From NCBI GenBank assembly GCA_964591175.1, contig CAZQAF010000003.1, forward strand, positions 1-64,000: a stretch of DNA of 64,000 bases. The letters are read 5' to 3'. Shown piece by piece: positions 17,086 through 26,835 of the stretch; the first letter of the stretch is position 1, and each line of letters starts with the position of its first letter. Made by a program: the position numbers and the translations under genes. This DNA comes from UBA11574 sp964591175 (GTDB taxonomy: Bacteria > Desulfobacterota > Desulfobacteria > Desulfobacterales > UBA11574). The notes below the pieces were generated by a model. That model was not told where the DNA came from. It saw only the letters and a list, made by a program, of their open reading frames with translations, and made no database searches.

Positions 17086-17484
17086 TTATCTTTCCCACCG
17101 ACTGCCGCCGACATTTTTTAGATCAATATACTGAACCGTTCCTCGTTCATTGATAAATGAAGTCAGAAGCCAACTGACCAAACTGATCAATAGCGATCCA
17201 AACACGGCGGACCAGAATCCGGAAACCTCAAAGCCGGGTATCACGCCGGAAACCATCATCAGCATCAATGCGTTGATCACAAAGGTAAAAAGTCCCAAAC
17301 TCAGTATATTGACCGGGAGGGTCAATATGAACAAGATCGGCCGAAAAAAAGCATTCAGTATTCCCAAAATTGCAGCGGCAAAAAATGCGGATACAAAGCC
17401 GCTGACCTGAATCCCGTCAATCAAATATGATGTCGCGATGATTGAAAATGTCAGGATCAACCATCTCAGAAAAATTCCTTTCAT
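17086..17484 (-). CDS. phage-holin-4_2/YvlD-family membrane protein
   Basis: This small protein (132 aa) has four hydrophobic helices and the family's LNAFFRPILFILTLPVNILSLG segment (residues about 43-64) followed by NALML. Despite the Pfam name, members are chromosomal inner-membrane proteins of unknown role, not lysis proteins. The ATG at 17484 follows gggg-rich sequence. No phage genes are nearby. Confidence 0.8.
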   Translation of the reverse strand: MKGIFLRWLILTFSIIATSYLIDGIQVSGFVSAFFAAAILGILNAFFRPILFILTLPVNILSLGLFTFVINALMLMMVSGVIPGFEVSGFWSAVFGSLLISLVSWLLTSFINERGTVQYIDLKNVGGSRWER

Positions 17485-17570
17485 TGTATTTTCCCCAAAA
17501 AATATATTTCCGACCGCTGTCATCAGGGATGTCTGGCAAATATTCGCTCGCGAAACACGAGTTTAATGTT

Positions 17571-18053
17571 TTAATCGCCCAGTTTCTTTGCCAGTTCCGC
17601 CACTCTCCGGCCCAGTTTGATACCATTTTCAAGAATGCCACTGTCCGGCGCGCCGACACAGGCTGTTCCGAAATGTCCGGTGGCGGACATGGGATCCCCC
17701 ACAATCACCATTCCGTAGATCAACATCACCTGGATGATGGACATCATGGTGGTTTCCTTTCCGCCCGAAGGATCCGCGGATGTTGCAAAAGCAGCGCCGA
17801 TCTTACCCTCCATCTTTTTCCGGATGCCCACAAATTCGTCGAAAATCTTCTTGAGCTGGGCCGCCATGATCCCGAAATAGACCGGAGAACCGGCAATAAT
17901 TCCGCCTGATGATACAAAATCCTCTTTGGTGACGTCATTGGTATGTTTCAATACGCCATGAACACCTTCGACACTTTCAACCCCTTTGAGGATCGCTTCA
18001 GCCAGTTTTTTAGTGTTGCCGCCCTTAGAAAAATAAAGAACCAAAATTTGCAT
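17571..18053 (-). CDS. flavodoxin-family protein
   Basis: A 160-residue FMN-binding protein. The N-terminal LVLYFSKGGNTKKLAE is the phosphate-binding loop, and AGSPVYFG and FATSADPSGGKE are the flavin-contacting loops of NAD(P)H:quinone-oxidoreductase-like (WrbA-type) flavodoxins. The physiological partner is unknown. It is followed by the holin-family gene and preceded by a PaaI thioesterase on the same strand. Confidence 0.82.
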   Translation of the reverse strand: MQILVLYFSKGGNTKKLAEAILKGVESVEGVHGVLKHTNDVTKEDFVSSGGIIAGSPVYFGIMAAQLKKIFDEFVGIRKKMEGKIGAAFATSADPSGGKETTMMSIIQVMLIYGMVIVGDPMSATGHFGTACVGAPDSGILENGIKLGRRVAELAKKLGD

Positions 18054-18147
18054 TTAAAGCCTCCTTGACACATTGTATGAAACCGGCACAAACATTTTCG
18101 CCGCCAGCCGATGCCATTGACGATAACACCTTTAAATAGAGGACGGT

Positions 18148-18615
18148 TCAATCATCATAAATTTTCCAATAAGGTTTTTCGCTTTCCCATTTTTCGAGTA
18201 TTTCCCGGGGTGGACGAACGACGACGGCCTTGCATTCGGCCGTGAGGGTTCCGTCGGAAAGACGGATCTCTGAAGCAACCTGAGCCCGGCTGGCGGTCTG
18301 TTTGATCACCCAACCGATAACCGTCAGCGGGGTATTGGTCGGGGTCGGACGGCGAAAGGTCACTTCGAGTTTCAACGCTACCATTAACGCATCCTCGCCG
18401 TTTTTCAACATAACGGCGCGTCCGGATGTTTCATCCAGTATTGCCGAAACAATACCCCCGTGAACCACTCCCGGATAGCCGTTGAACTGCTCCGGAACCG
18501 TCACCGTCGACCGCACCTGACGGGCCTGATGATCTTCGTACCATTTCATCTTCAGCGACAATTCATTCTCAAGGCCGCACAGAAAACAACCGCGGGAATT
18601 TTTCTGTTTCCGCAT
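18148..18615 (-). CDS. PaaI-family hot-dog thioesterase
   Basis: A 155-residue hot-dog protein. YPGVVHGGIVSAILDETSGRAV is the PaaI/YigI active-site region (HGG plus Asp/Glu on the long helix). The N-terminus carries CFLCG, a two-cysteine segment common in a subgroup of these proteins. The ribosome site is AAGGAGG. The acyl-CoA substrate is unknown. Confidence 0.82.
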   Translation of the reverse strand: MRKQKNSRGCFLCGLENELSLKMKWYEDHQARQVRSTVTVPEQFNGYPGVVHGGIVSAILDETSGRAVMLKNGEDALMVALKLEVTFRRPTPTNTPLTVIGWVIKQTASRAQVASEIRLSDGTLTAECKAVVVRPPREILEKWESEKPYWKIYDD

Positions 18616-18889
18616 TTTTCCTCCTTAGACGTTAATGCGCCACTATAATATTCACATGTTTGTTAAAGGTCAAGCCCGGACGGCTCGTCTTGAGGTCTGG
18701 TATCGAAAAATATCTTTTGGCAACAAGTCAGGCTCTTGTTTCTATCGGAGCGTTCTTAAAGTAGAAAAATCGATATAGCGGGGAAGCGCTCCTTTACATA
18801 AAAATCAAAAACGTGCAGATATAATTGTGCATCGTGCCTTAAAATTTGCCATCATTTTATCTTTATGATAGTTGTTTTTTATAAAACCT

Positions 18890-20641
18890 ATGAGAGAACA
18901 GCCCACATATAACCAAATTTTTAATGCGACATCAAACGGCATCATTGCAACGGATGTATTGGGAACGATTGTTTACATCAATCAACAGGCTGAAGAAATA
19001 CTGGGTTGCAGCGCCAAAAAGCACAGCGGCGTTTTTATTTCCGAGCTTCTCCCCGTCACGGGGCCCCAAGTCCTGGAATGCCTTAAAACCGGCAGGTCCA
19101 ATTGGGGCCACCATGTTATCGGAGAAAAGCTCGATATGGCGCTCAATATTACCTTGATTCGCAGGGGGAAAAAGCTATTGGGGGCCGTTTGCAATTTCCA
19201 TGACATGAAGCAATTTAAAATTTCGCCGGACGAACTGGCGTCGAGCAGTTATCTGAATCAGCAACTGAAAACCATTTTTAAAGCGTCTCACGATGGCATC
19301 TGGGTCTGCGACGGACAAGGCAAAGTGATTGACGTCAATGAAGCCTCTGAAAAACTCAATGGAATTCATGCATCGGATATCATCGGCAAAAATGTGGTCG
19401 ATCTCGTAAAAGGCGGTCTGTTCGATCGCTCGGTAACCCTGGAAGTACTTGAAACCAAACGTCAGGTCAGCGTCATCCAAAAAATAAAACGGACGGAGAA
19501 ACTTTTGCTGGCCACCGGCACACCGGCCTTTGACGATAATGGCCGCATCTTTCTTGTGGTGGTCAATGAGCGGGATATGACCCAATTGAACGCCATCCAA
19601 AAACAGCTTGAGCAGTCCCGTATGGTCACGGAAAAATATAAGGACAAACTGGCTGAACTCAGCCTTATGGAATTAAAAGATCAGGAGATTGTGGCTGAAG
19701 ATCAAAAGATGCGCCAAGTTCTGCACCTTGCTTTAAAACTGGCCCATCTTGCGGCATCGGATATATTGATCCTGGGAGAGTCCGGAACCGGCAAAGGGCT
19801 TCTGGCCAAGTTTATTCATAAAAACAGCAATCGAATCAAGAAACCTTTCATCCAGATCAACTGTGCCACTTTGCCCGAAAACTTGTTAGAGGCTGAACTA
19901 TTCGGCTATGAAAAAGGAGCGTTTACCGGTGCACGGCAAGAAGGAAAAGCCGGCCTATTTGAACTGGCCCACGAAGGGACTCTTTTCCTCGACGAAATCG
20001 GGGATTTGCCGCATTCTCTCCAGGCAAAATTATTGAAATATCTGGATGATCACGAGGTGATGCGTTTGGGGGGGCTTAAATCCAAGAAAATTGACTGCAC
20101 GATTATTGCCGCTACGAATCGAGACATCGAGCGTCTGGTTCAAGAAAAACGGTTTCGAAGGGATCTTTTTTTCCGGCTTAACACATTTACCATAAGAATT
20201 CCGCCGCTTCGGGAAAGAATCGAGGATATTTTTGAACTGGTGAGCTTTTATATGAAAAAATATGGCCAAACATACGGCTTAAACCGGCGGATCTCTCCGG
20301 ATGCCCTAAAATTATTGCAGGACTATCCGTTTCCGGGAAACGTTCGGGAATTGAAAAATGTTATTAAAAAGGCTGTTTTGATGAGTGAAACCCATTTTGT
20401 CGATGATGTTATCTACCAGAGTCTGCCATCAGGTATGTGCACCGTTATGACTTCAGCGGATGATTCGTCTCAGGAAAAAGGACTGGCTGGCCAGATGCTG
20501 AACCTGGAAAGGGAAATTTTACAGCATGCCATGAGATGCTGCGGGACCACCCGCGAAATGGCGCGGTTTTTGAAAATCAGCCAACCCACCATCGTCCGCA
20601 AACTCAAAAAACATCGTCTATACCGAGAGACGATCCAATAA
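18890..20641 (+). CDS. sigma-54 activator with two PAS domains
   Basis: The protein has 583 residues. Two PAS domains come first (about 8-75 and 125-190), then a short coiled-coil linker, then an AAA+ domain with Walker A GESGTGKG near residue 302, GYEKGAFTGA (the sigma-54-contacting loop) and LFLDEIGDLP, then a Fis-type helix-turn-helix (TTREMARFLKISQPTIVRKLKKH). It senses a small molecule or redox state through PAS rather than a phosphorelay. The start is uncertain (ATG 18890 or TTG 18872; neither has a clear ribosome site). A sigma-54 promoter 210 bp downstream makes the aminotransferase/liv/aor genes its probable target. Confidence 0.9.
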   Translation: MREQPTYNQIFNATSNGIIATDVLGTIVYINQQAEEILGCSAKKHSGVFISELLPVTGPQVLECLKTGRSNWGHHVIGEKLDMALNITLIRRGKKLLGAVCNFHDMKQFKISPDELASSSYLNQQLKTIFKASHDGIWVCDGQGKVIDVNEASEKLNGIHASDIIGKNVVDLVKGGLFDRSVTLEVLETKRQVSVIQKIKRTEKLLLATGTPAFDDNGRIFLVVVNERDMTQLNAIQKQLEQSRMVTEKYKDKLAELSLMELKDQEIVAEDQKMRQVLHLALKLAHLAASDILILGESGTGKGLLAKFIHKNSNRIKKPFIQINCATLPENLLEAELFGYEKGAFTGARQEGKAGLFELAHEGTLFLDEIGDLPHSLQAKLLKYLDDHEVMRLGGLKSKKIDCTIIAATNRDIERLVQEKRFRRDLFFRLNTFTIRIPPLRERIEDIFELVSFYMKKYGQTYGLNRRISPDALKLLQDYPFPGNVRELKNVIKKAVLMSETHFVDDVIYQSLPSGMCTVMTSADDSSQEKGLAGQMLNLEREILQHAMRCCGTTREMARFLKISQPTIVRKLKKHRLYRETIQ

Positions 20642-20849
20642 TGAATCGATTATAATTTTAATTATTTGTATTAACTACATTTAAAGTGCTATTATTGTTG
20701 ATTCATTTTAGCATCATATGGCAGTGGCTCGTCCGGGGGTGTTTTGGTGGAATTTTTGATTCAAAATTGAATCGACCGGTCCGGTCATCACGCCTCAACA
20801 AAACGCCCAAACCTCTTAAATCCCTCGTATTGTTTCTTGGGGCAAATAT
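20642..20849. promoter_or_regulatory. spacer with candidate activator site
   Basis: The palindrome GATTCAA-AA-TTGAATC (20758-20773) lies about 80 bp upstream of the -24 element, and related TGAATCGATT sequence occurs at 20642-20652. These are candidate upstream activator sites for the adjacent Fis-type regulator. Confidence 0.4.
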
Positions 20850-20866
20850 TGGAATGGATATTGCTC
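20850..20866 (+). promoter_or_regulatory. sigma-54 (-24/-12) promoter
   Basis: TGGAATG-gata-TTGCTC matches the TGGCACG-N4-TTGCTT consensus with the invariant GG and GC at exact spacing. It lies 90 bp upstream of the aminotransferase start and just after a sigma-54 activator gene. Confidence 0.6.
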
Positions 20867-20955
20867 TGCGTTAATACTTAAACACACTCTTGAAGCGACA
20901 ATCTTCGTTCAGAGAAATAAACTTCTTATGCAACCATCAAGCAAGGAGTATTCCG

Positions 20956-22263
20956 ATGACGCATTTTACCAATGATCATTTCGAAAAAATACGGGCCGAA
21001 TTTATACCGCCCGGCCACGGGAGTATCACACCCAGCTACGTAGACTCAGCCAAAGGCGCGCTGATCTGGGATGTGGAGGGCAACGAGTTTATCGACTTTG
21101 CCGGCGGCATTGGTGTGATGAATGTCGGCCATTCTCATCCCAAGGTGGTGAAAGCCGTCAAGGATCAGGCGGAAAAATTCACCCATACATGTTTTATGGT
21201 GATGCCCTATGCGCAGACGGTGGAACTGGCCCGGAAGTTATGCAATGCAACGCCGGGATCTTTTGCGAAGTCAGCCCTTTTTATCACCAGTGGAGCTGAA
21301 GCGGTTGAAAATGCGGTCAAAATCGCCCGGTATTCTACCCAAAGACCCGCCGTCATTGCCTTTGAAAACGGCTACCACGGCCGCACACTCTTAACCATGA
21401 CACTCACCAGCAAAGTCAAGCCGTATAAGTTCGGATTCGGCCCTTTTGCCCCTGAAATTTACCGGATGCCCTTTGCCTATTGTTATCGCTGCCCCTTCGG
21501 CCTTGAGTATCCCGGCTGTGATGTCGTCTGTGCAGATCATCTTAAAGAATTTTTTATCAGCCATGTCGCCGCTGAAAAAACAGCGGCCGTTATCGCAGAG
21601 CCGATAATGGGAGAAGGCGGTTTTATCACACCGCCGCCGGAATATTTCCCTAAACTGGTCAACATATGCAGGGACCACGGGATTCTGTTTATCGCCGACG
21701 AAATTCAAACCGGCATGGGACGCACCGGCAAGATGTTTGCCATGGAACACTGGAATCTGGCCCCTGACCTTGTGACCGTCGCCAAAAGTCTTGCGGCAGG
21801 AATGCCGCTGAGCGCAGTGGTGGGGAAAAAGGAAATTATGGAAACGGTTCACCCGTTTGGGTTGGGCGGTACTTACGGCGGCAACCCCGTGGCCTGCGCA
21901 GCGGGTCTTGCGGTCATGGAAATTTTTGAACAGGAAAATCTGCTTCAAGCGGCTCAAAATCTGGGCAATAAGGTACGAAAACATTTTGATGACTTTCAAC
22001 GTGAATACGAATTTATCGGCGAAGTCCGCGGACTGGGGCCCATGCTCGCCATGGAACTGGTGAAAGACCGGCAAACCAAAGAACCCGCAGCAGACAAAGC
22101 CAAGGCGCTGGTCAAATTCTGCCATGAAAAGGGGTTGATCTTATTGTCCTGCGGCAACTTCGGGAATGTCATTCGAACGCTGATGCCGCTGGTTATCACA
22201 GACGAACAGTTGAACAGGGGTCTGGCCATTTTAGAAGAAGGCCTCAGGTTTCTTTCAAAATAA
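20956..22263 (+). CDS. class III aminotransferase (GabT-like)
   Basis: The protein has 435 residues with the class III PLP fold: FAGGIGVMNVGHSHPKV, the TSGAEAVENAVKIAR cofactor loop, FIADEIQTGMGRTG with the PLP-contacting Asp, and AKSLAAGMPLSAVVG with the Schiff-base Lys. It resembles 4-aminobutyrate and related omega-amino-acid transaminases; substrate choice cannot be settled here. The ATG at 20956 has a caaggag site. An in-frame start at 20890 lies close to the promoter and is rejected. It is the first gene of an operon with a Liv importer and AOR. Confidence 0.88.
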   Translation: MTHFTNDHFEKIRAEFIPPGHGSITPSYVDSAKGALIWDVEGNEFIDFAGGIGVMNVGHSHPKVVKAVKDQAEKFTHTCFMVMPYAQTVELARKLCNATPGSFAKSALFITSGAEAVENAVKIARYSTQRPAVIAFENGYHGRTLLTMTLTSKVKPYKFGFGPFAPEIYRMPFAYCYRCPFGLEYPGCDVVCADHLKEFFISHVAAEKTAAVIAEPIMGEGGFITPPPEYFPKLVNICRDHGILFIADEIQTGMGRTGKMFAMEHWNLAPDLVTVAKSLAAGMPLSAVVGKKEIMETVHPFGLGGTYGGNPVACAAGLAVMEIFEQENLLQAAQNLGNKVRKHFDDFQREYEFIGEVRGLGPMLAMELVKDRQTKEPAADKAKALVKFCHEKGLILLSCGNFGNVIRTLMPLVITDEQLNRGLAILEEGLRFLSK

Positions 22264-22264
22264 A

Positions 22265-22579
22265 ATGAAAAAAATATCCAAACCCCATTCGCCGGTTTTT
22301 GAAAAGATCAAACGGTCACTCGACCCTGCTTACAGTTATCTGATCTTTGAAAAGGCCTTTTCATCCGTCGATAAAGATGTGTTTCATAACATCATTTATG
22401 GCATTGGGGAGTTGAATCTGGGAATCTTTGACGCCAAGATTCATCACGACAAACACCTTGGATTATCTTTGCTGGTGGTAAGGATCGATCCAAACAGAGC
22501 GGATCATATTATGCAAGACGTTTTAAATGCCGGAATCCCCGATGATATGACATTTTTTTCCTATGGCAGCCTGATTTAG
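22265..22579 (+). CDS. unknown 104-aa protein in the aminotransferase/liv operon
   Basis: I do not recognise it. It starts 1 nt after the aminotransferase stop, so it is almost certainly translated by coupling. It has a basic N-terminus, then mixed alpha/beta sequence with no membrane segment or metal motif. The pattern GLSLLVVRIDPNRADHIM followed by NAGIPDDMTFF suggests a small ferredoxin-like or ACT-like regulatory fold, which is speculation from its look. Confidence 0.6.
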   Translation: MKKISKPHSPVFEKIKRSLDPAYSYLIFEKAFSSVDKDVFHNIIYGIGELNLGIFDAKIHHDKHLGLSLLVVRIDPNRADHIMQDVLNAGIPDDMTFFSYGSLI

Positions 22580-22631
22580 CGTCTATGCTTTAAAATAAAT
22601 AAACCACAATGAACAAAAGGAGGAGCCATCA

Positions 22632-23891
22632 ATGAAAATTGACATTAAATTTATGGAAAAATTGACCGTGTTCTTTTCAATTGTAGCGCTTGTTGCCGCC
22701 TTTTCCCTATTACCCGCTCCGGCAGCGGCGGAAAACGTGGTCAAGGTCGGGAACATTATCCCGCTGTCAGGACCCTCGGCATCGGTGGGTCAACAGGGGA
22801 AACAGGCCCGTGAAATGGCGGTTGAAGAGATCAATGCCGCCGGCGGCATCAAGTCATTGGGCGGCGCAAAACTCAAGATGATTTACGCCGACTCCGAATC
22901 CAAGCCGGAAAAAGGCGTGGCTGAAGCCGAACGTCTGATCAACACTGAAAAAGTGAACGTGTTGACCGGCTGCTGGAACTCTGCGGTAACCTATCCGACA
23001 ACGGCTGTGGCGGAACGCTACGGCATTCCGTTCATCGTTCCGGTTTCCGTCGCCGATAAAATCACGGAACAGGGTTTCAAGTATGTATTCAGAATTGCAG
23101 CAAAAGACAGTTGGTGGACCCGTGACCAGTTTGCTTTTCTCAAAGACATGGAAAAAGAGTTCAAAACACCGGTGAAAAAACTGGCGTTTGTTTATGAAAA
23201 CGGCGATTGGGGCAAAGGATTTGCGAGCCAATGGAAAATCCTGGCTAAAAAAGGAGGGTATAAGGTTGTCCTGGATGAACCATATCCTTCCACAGCCACG
23301 GATCTGAGTCCGGTGGTTCAAAAGATTCGACGCACCAGACCCGATGTGTTGTTGCTGGTATCCAATGCCGCGGATGCGATCCTCTTGACCAATACCTTGG
23401 CGGCGTACAAGGTGAAGCTCAAAGCCGTTATTGCCAGCGGCGGCGGGCATGCGGATCCGTCCTTTTTAAAGGCAACCGGAAAGAATGCCCGGTATCTCTT
23501 CGATATTGTCGAATGGGAAACCGATGTCAACAAACCCGGCGCCAAAGAAGCCAATGCCAAATTTAAAGCCAAATACGGATACAACCTTGCCGGTGAAGCC
23601 GTGGACGCTTATCTGTCCATGTATGTCCTTAAAGATGCCTTGGAACGGGCCGGGTCTTTAGATCCGGCCAAAATTCGAGAAGCACTGGCCACCACACACT
23701 TGACCGGCGGGCCCGGCATGATCGTCGGCTATAATTCGGTTGAGTTTGACAAGAACGGCCAGAACAAGAATGCGTCTTTGGTCATGGTCCAGATTAACGA
23801 TATAGGAAAAGGTCTGGAACGAATTACGGTATGGCCCAAAAGCGCGCGGCGCGCCGGATATACGCCGGTATTTCCAATGCCCAACAAATAA
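22632..23891 (+). CDS. livK: branched-chain amino-acid ABC transporter substrate-binding protein
   Basis: The protein has 419 residues. A signal peptide ends near APAAAENV. The type I periplasmic-binding fold follows with VKVGNIIPLSGPSASVGQQ, LTGCWNSAVT and later YEAV-like repeats, typical of LivK/Leu-Ile-Val-binding proteins. It captures an amino acid or related acid for the LivHMGF importer encoded next. The ribosome site is aaaggaggag. A hairpin after the stop may set high expression of this subunit relative to the permease. Confidence 0.9.
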   Translation: MKIDIKFMEKLTVFFSIVALVAAFSLLPAPAAAENVVKVGNIIPLSGPSASVGQQGKQAREMAVEEINAAGGIKSLGGAKLKMIYADSESKPEKGVAEAERLINTEKVNVLTGCWNSAVTYPTTAVAERYGIPFIVPVSVADKITEQGFKYVFRIAAKDSWWTRDQFAFLKDMEKEFKTPVKKLAFVYENGDWGKGFASQWKILAKKGGYKVVLDEPYPSTATDLSPVVQKIRRTRPDVLLLVSNAADAILLTNTLAAYKVKLKAVIASGGGHADPSFLKATGKNARYLFDIVEWETDVNKPGAKEANAKFKAKYGYNLAGEAVDAYLSMYVLKDALERAGSLDPAKIREALATTHLTGGPGMIVGYNSVEFDKNGQNKNASLVMVQINDIGKGLERITVWPKSARRAGYTPVFPMPNK

Positions 23892-23913
23892 TCGACGCCA
23901 TGTTTATTCAAAC

Positions 23914-23942
23914 GAGAGCGTCGTTGGCTGAATGGCGCTCTC
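23914..23942 (+). terminator. hairpin between livK and livH
   Basis: GAGAGCG and CGCTCTC are separated by 15 nt, followed by a T/C-rich stretch. It probably attenuates or protects the livK message rather than ending all transcription. Confidence 0.5.
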
Positions 23943-23972
23943 TTCTCCTTAGATTGTAATCGAGATGATGAC

Positions 23973-24860
23973 ATGAATTTTATTCTGGAAAGTATACTTA
24001 ACGGTATTTGTATGGGATCGATTTACGGACTGACCGCTTTGGGCCTGACCGTGATTTTCGGTGTCCTCAAGGTGATTAACTTTGCACACGGATCCCTGAT
24101 CATGGTGAGTATGTATGTCGCGTATTGGGTCCTCATATATACAGGGGTGCATCCATATCTTTCGCTGATTATCGTCGTTCCGGTCATGTACTTTTTCGGG
24201 TATTATCTTCAGGACATCGTCATCAAACCCATATTCAAGGCTGAAAAGGATGTTCGTGAGCCGATTACGGTCATTATCGTAACCACCGGCATCTGGTACA
24301 TCCTGGACAACCTGACATTGCTGATATTCGGACCCCAATACCGTGGCATTCAGAACAATCCCCTGAGAGGAAAAATGCTGGACATCGGGGATATGTTGAT
24401 ATCCGTCCCAAAACTCTGGGGCTTTGTCACCGCGGTGATCACTGCGGCAGCCGTTTACTGGTTTTTGCAAAAAACACGGACGGGCAGAGCTATCCGCGCC
24501 ACAAGTCTCGACCGAGAAGCCGCCAGCCTCATGGGCATTAATCAGTTTAAAATCTACAACATTGCTTTTGGCATCGGCACGGCGATTGTCGGCATCTCCG
24601 CAGTCACCCTGGTACCTTTTTATAATATTTTCCCTTCCGTTGGCGTGCTCTTCGATATCAAAGGATTCATCATTGTGGTGCTCGGGGGATTGGGCAGCAT
24701 CGGCGGCGCCATTATCGGGGGAATTATCATCGGCCTGATCGAATCGATTGCACCCATGTTTATGACCGCCACCTGGGCGGAGGCAATTGTGTACGGTCTT
24801 TTTCTGGTGGTACTCTTTGTTAAGCCTTCAGGACTGTTTGGTGTAAAATACGACTGGTAG
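23973..24860 (+). CDS. livH: branched-chain amino-acid ABC permease LivH
   Basis: A 295-residue inner-membrane permease with about eight hydrophobic helices. GLTALGLTVIFGVLKVINFAHGSL near the N-terminus and VVLGGLGSIGGAIIGG near the C-terminus are LivH signatures. It follows livK. A 210-bp repeat element lies between it and livM. Confidence 0.9.
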   Translation: MNFILESILNGICMGSIYGLTALGLTVIFGVLKVINFAHGSLIMVSMYVAYWVLIYTGVHPYLSLIIVVPVMYFFGYYLQDIVIKPIFKAEKDVREPITVIIVTTGIWYILDNLTLLIFGPQYRGIQNNPLRGKMLDIGDMLISVPKLWGFVTAVITAAAVYWFLQKTRTGRAIRATSLDREAASLMGINQFKIYNIAFGIGTAIVGISAVTLVPFYNIFPSVGVLFDIKGFIIVVLGGLGSIGGAIIGGIIIGLIESIAPMFMTATWAEAIVYGLFLVVLFVKPSGLFGVKYDW

Positions 24861-24870
24861 GCATAAACTC

Positions 24871-25080
24871 GAAGCCATCTCTAAATTGGGATTTTCGGTC
24901 GAGATCTCCCGCCAAAAATCCGCGGGACAAGAAAACGAGGCCGACGATCAACCCGCCCCGTCTAACGGGATCTTCGACACGCATACTCAAGTATGTCGAG
25001 GACTTGAGATGAAGGCTCAACGCCGATACTTGTCCGCCTCCGGCGGATCGGACGAAAAGACTTTTTTTAGAGGGCTTCTA
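24871..25080 (+). repeat. dispersed repeat family 1, copy B (inside the liv operon)
   Basis: This is the longest copy (210 bp) and has the same core as copies A and C. Its ends, gaagccatctct and agagggcttct, form a terminal inverted repeat. Two extra internal GC-rich palindromic blocks, around cccgccaaaaatccgcggg and ccgcctccggcgg, are absent from the other copies. It lies 10 nt after the livH stop and 17 nt before the livM ATG. ORFs across it are not real genes. Confidence 0.85.
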
Positions 25081-25097
25081 ATCGAACAGGAAAGCGT

Positions 25098-26123
25098 ATG
25101 ACGCGTAAAACGATAAACACATCGGCGCTTATTTTACTAGGGATCGTTGCCTTTGGAATACCGCTGGCTCTCCGGAGTCCGACGTATCTCCATATTATCA
25201 TTTTGCTCTTTTTCTATGCCTATCTGACGACGAGCTGGAATCTGGTGGGCGGTTTTGCCGGCGTTCTTCCGCTGGGGCATTCCGCTTTTATCGGCATCGG
25301 GGCCTATACCTCCACCATACTGTCCCTTCAATACGGTATCAGTCCCTGGTTAGGAATGATCGCCGGCGGCTTTTTAGCCGGCATCGTCGGGATCCTTATC
25401 GGTCTGCCGACATTTAAAATGCGTGGGGCCTATTTTGCTCTGGCGACCATTGCTTTCGGTGAAGGGATTCGCGTCATGGTCGAAAACATCGATACCCTCG
25501 GCCCGTTAAATATTCGAGGGCCGAGGGGATTGGAGATCCCTCCCACCCATCCTGGATTCGTCAACTTTATGTTTAACACAAAGGAGCCGTACTATTATAT
25601 TATTCTGGTGATGCTCATCGGTGTTATCGCTTTTACCTATTTTATTTCACGCTCCAAACTGGGTTATTTTTTAATTGCAGGGGGTGAAGAACCCGAAGCC
25701 GCCATGTCGCTGGGGGTCAACGTCGCGCGGGCCAAGCTTATCGCCATGGCCATGAGCGCCTTTTTAACGGCGCTGGCCGGAACTTTTTACGCCCAATTTA
25801 CACTCTACATCTATCCAAAAAGCGTGATGTCATTGGATCTTTCCTTTGAAATCGCTTTTATCGCACTCATCGGGGGAAGAGGTTCCATCGCCGGACCTGT
25901 CCTGGGCGCGCTCCTTCTCCGGCCGGTGAGCGATTTTTCGCGGATTTACTTCGGTTCTTCCCTGCCGGGGCTTCATCTGATCATTTTCGGTATGGTTCTT
26001 ATCCTTGTCATGATCTTTGAACCCCGTGGTTTGCAGGAACCGCTGCTGAAGGCTTACAATAAGCTTCTTGACAAAATTTTCCAACAAGTTCCCCAGGGAA
26101 AGAACGAACATGAATATTCTTGA
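25098..26123 (+). CDS. livM: branched-chain amino-acid ABC permease LivM
   Basis: A 341-residue permease with about nine hydrophobic helices. WNLVGGFAGVLPLGHSAFIGIGAYT and the C-terminal ALIGGRGSIAGPVLGALLL are LivM signatures. The end overlaps livG by 14 nt. Its ribosome site lies in the short space left by repeat copy B. Confidence 0.9.
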   Translation: MTRKTINTSALILLGIVAFGIPLALRSPTYLHIIILLFFYAYLTTSWNLVGGFAGVLPLGHSAFIGIGAYTSTILSLQYGISPWLGMIAGGFLAGIVGILIGLPTFKMRGAYFALATIAFGEGIRVMVENIDTLGPLNIRGPRGLEIPPTHPGFVNFMFNTKEPYYYIILVMLIGVIAFTYFISRSKLGYFLIAGGEEPEAAMSLGVNVARAKLIAMAMSAFLTALAGTFYAQFTLYIYPKSVMSLDLSFEIAFIALIGGRGSIAGPVLGALLLRPVSDFSRIYFGSSLPGLHLIIFGMVLILVMIFEPRGLQEPLLKAYNKLLDKIFQQVPQGKNEHEYS

Positions 26124-26835
26124 AATCAACAATCTTGTGAAGGATTTCGGCGGACTGAGAGCGGTGGACACCCTAAGTCTTTCTATAAAACAAGGAGAGA
26201 TCCTGGGCATGATCGGTCCCAACGGCGCCGGAAAGTCCACGGCTTTCAATTGTATCGCAGGGGTCTATGCCCCGACAAAAGGCGATATTTTTTTTACCGG
26301 CAAAAAGATCAACGGGGTTAAGCCCTGGAACCTTTGTAAAAACGGACTGGCCCGGACCTTTCAGATCGTCAAGCCATTCAAATCAAAAAGCGTGCTGTAT
26401 AACGTGATGGTGGGAAGTTTTACAAAGACGGATAAGGCCTCTATCGCCGAGGAAAAGGCGTTAAAAGTTTTACAGTTTCTTAATTTTGAAGATAAAAAAA
26501 ACGAAAGGGCCGGCAATCTGACCATTGCCGATCGCAAACGTTTAGAGATCGCCCGTGCGCTTGCCACCGAGCCCAAGCTTCTGCTGTTCGATGAAGTAAT
26601 GGCAGGCCTCAGACCTAACGAAGTTGACGAAATGGTCAAAATTATCAAAAATCTTCGGTCTCAGGGAATCACCATTTTCGTGATTGAACACATTATGCGC
26701 GCCATCATGGCCCTTTCGGACCGGATCGTGGTAATCCATTTTGGGAAGAAAATTGCTGAAGGTTCTCCCCAGGAGGTGGCCTCGGACGAAAATGTGATCA
26801 AAGCCTATCTGGGAGATGAATATGTCGTTTCTTGA
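26110..26835 (+). CDS. livG: Liv ABC transporter ATPase LivG
   Basis: A 241-residue ABC ATPase with Walker A GPNGAGKST, an LTIADRKRLEIARAL signature region where the usual LSGGQ is replaced, as in many LivG, and Walker B LLLFDEVMAGL. It energises uptake with LivF. The ATG at 26110 lies in the end of livM. A longer in-frame start at 26068 is rejected. Confidence 0.9.
   Translation: MNILEINNLVKDFGGLRAVDTLSLSIKQGEILGMIGPNGAGKSTAFNCIAGVYAPTKGDIFFTGKKINGVKPWNLCKNGLARTFQIVKPFKSKSVLYNVMVGSFTKTDKASIAEEKALKVLQFLNFEDKKNERAGNLTIADRKRLEIARALATEPKLLLFDEVMAGLRPNEVDEMVKIIKNLRSQGITIFVIEHIMRAIMALSDRIVVIHFGKKIAEGSPQEVASDENVIKAYLGDEYVVS

Noticed and set aside
17086..17484. Prophage signal from the holin-family name.
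   Set aside because: The family is a common chromosomal membrane protein and no other phage gene is nearby.
24886..25101. Possible 71-aa gene between livH and livM.
   Set aside because: It lies inside a dispersed repeat shared with two other non-coding sites.
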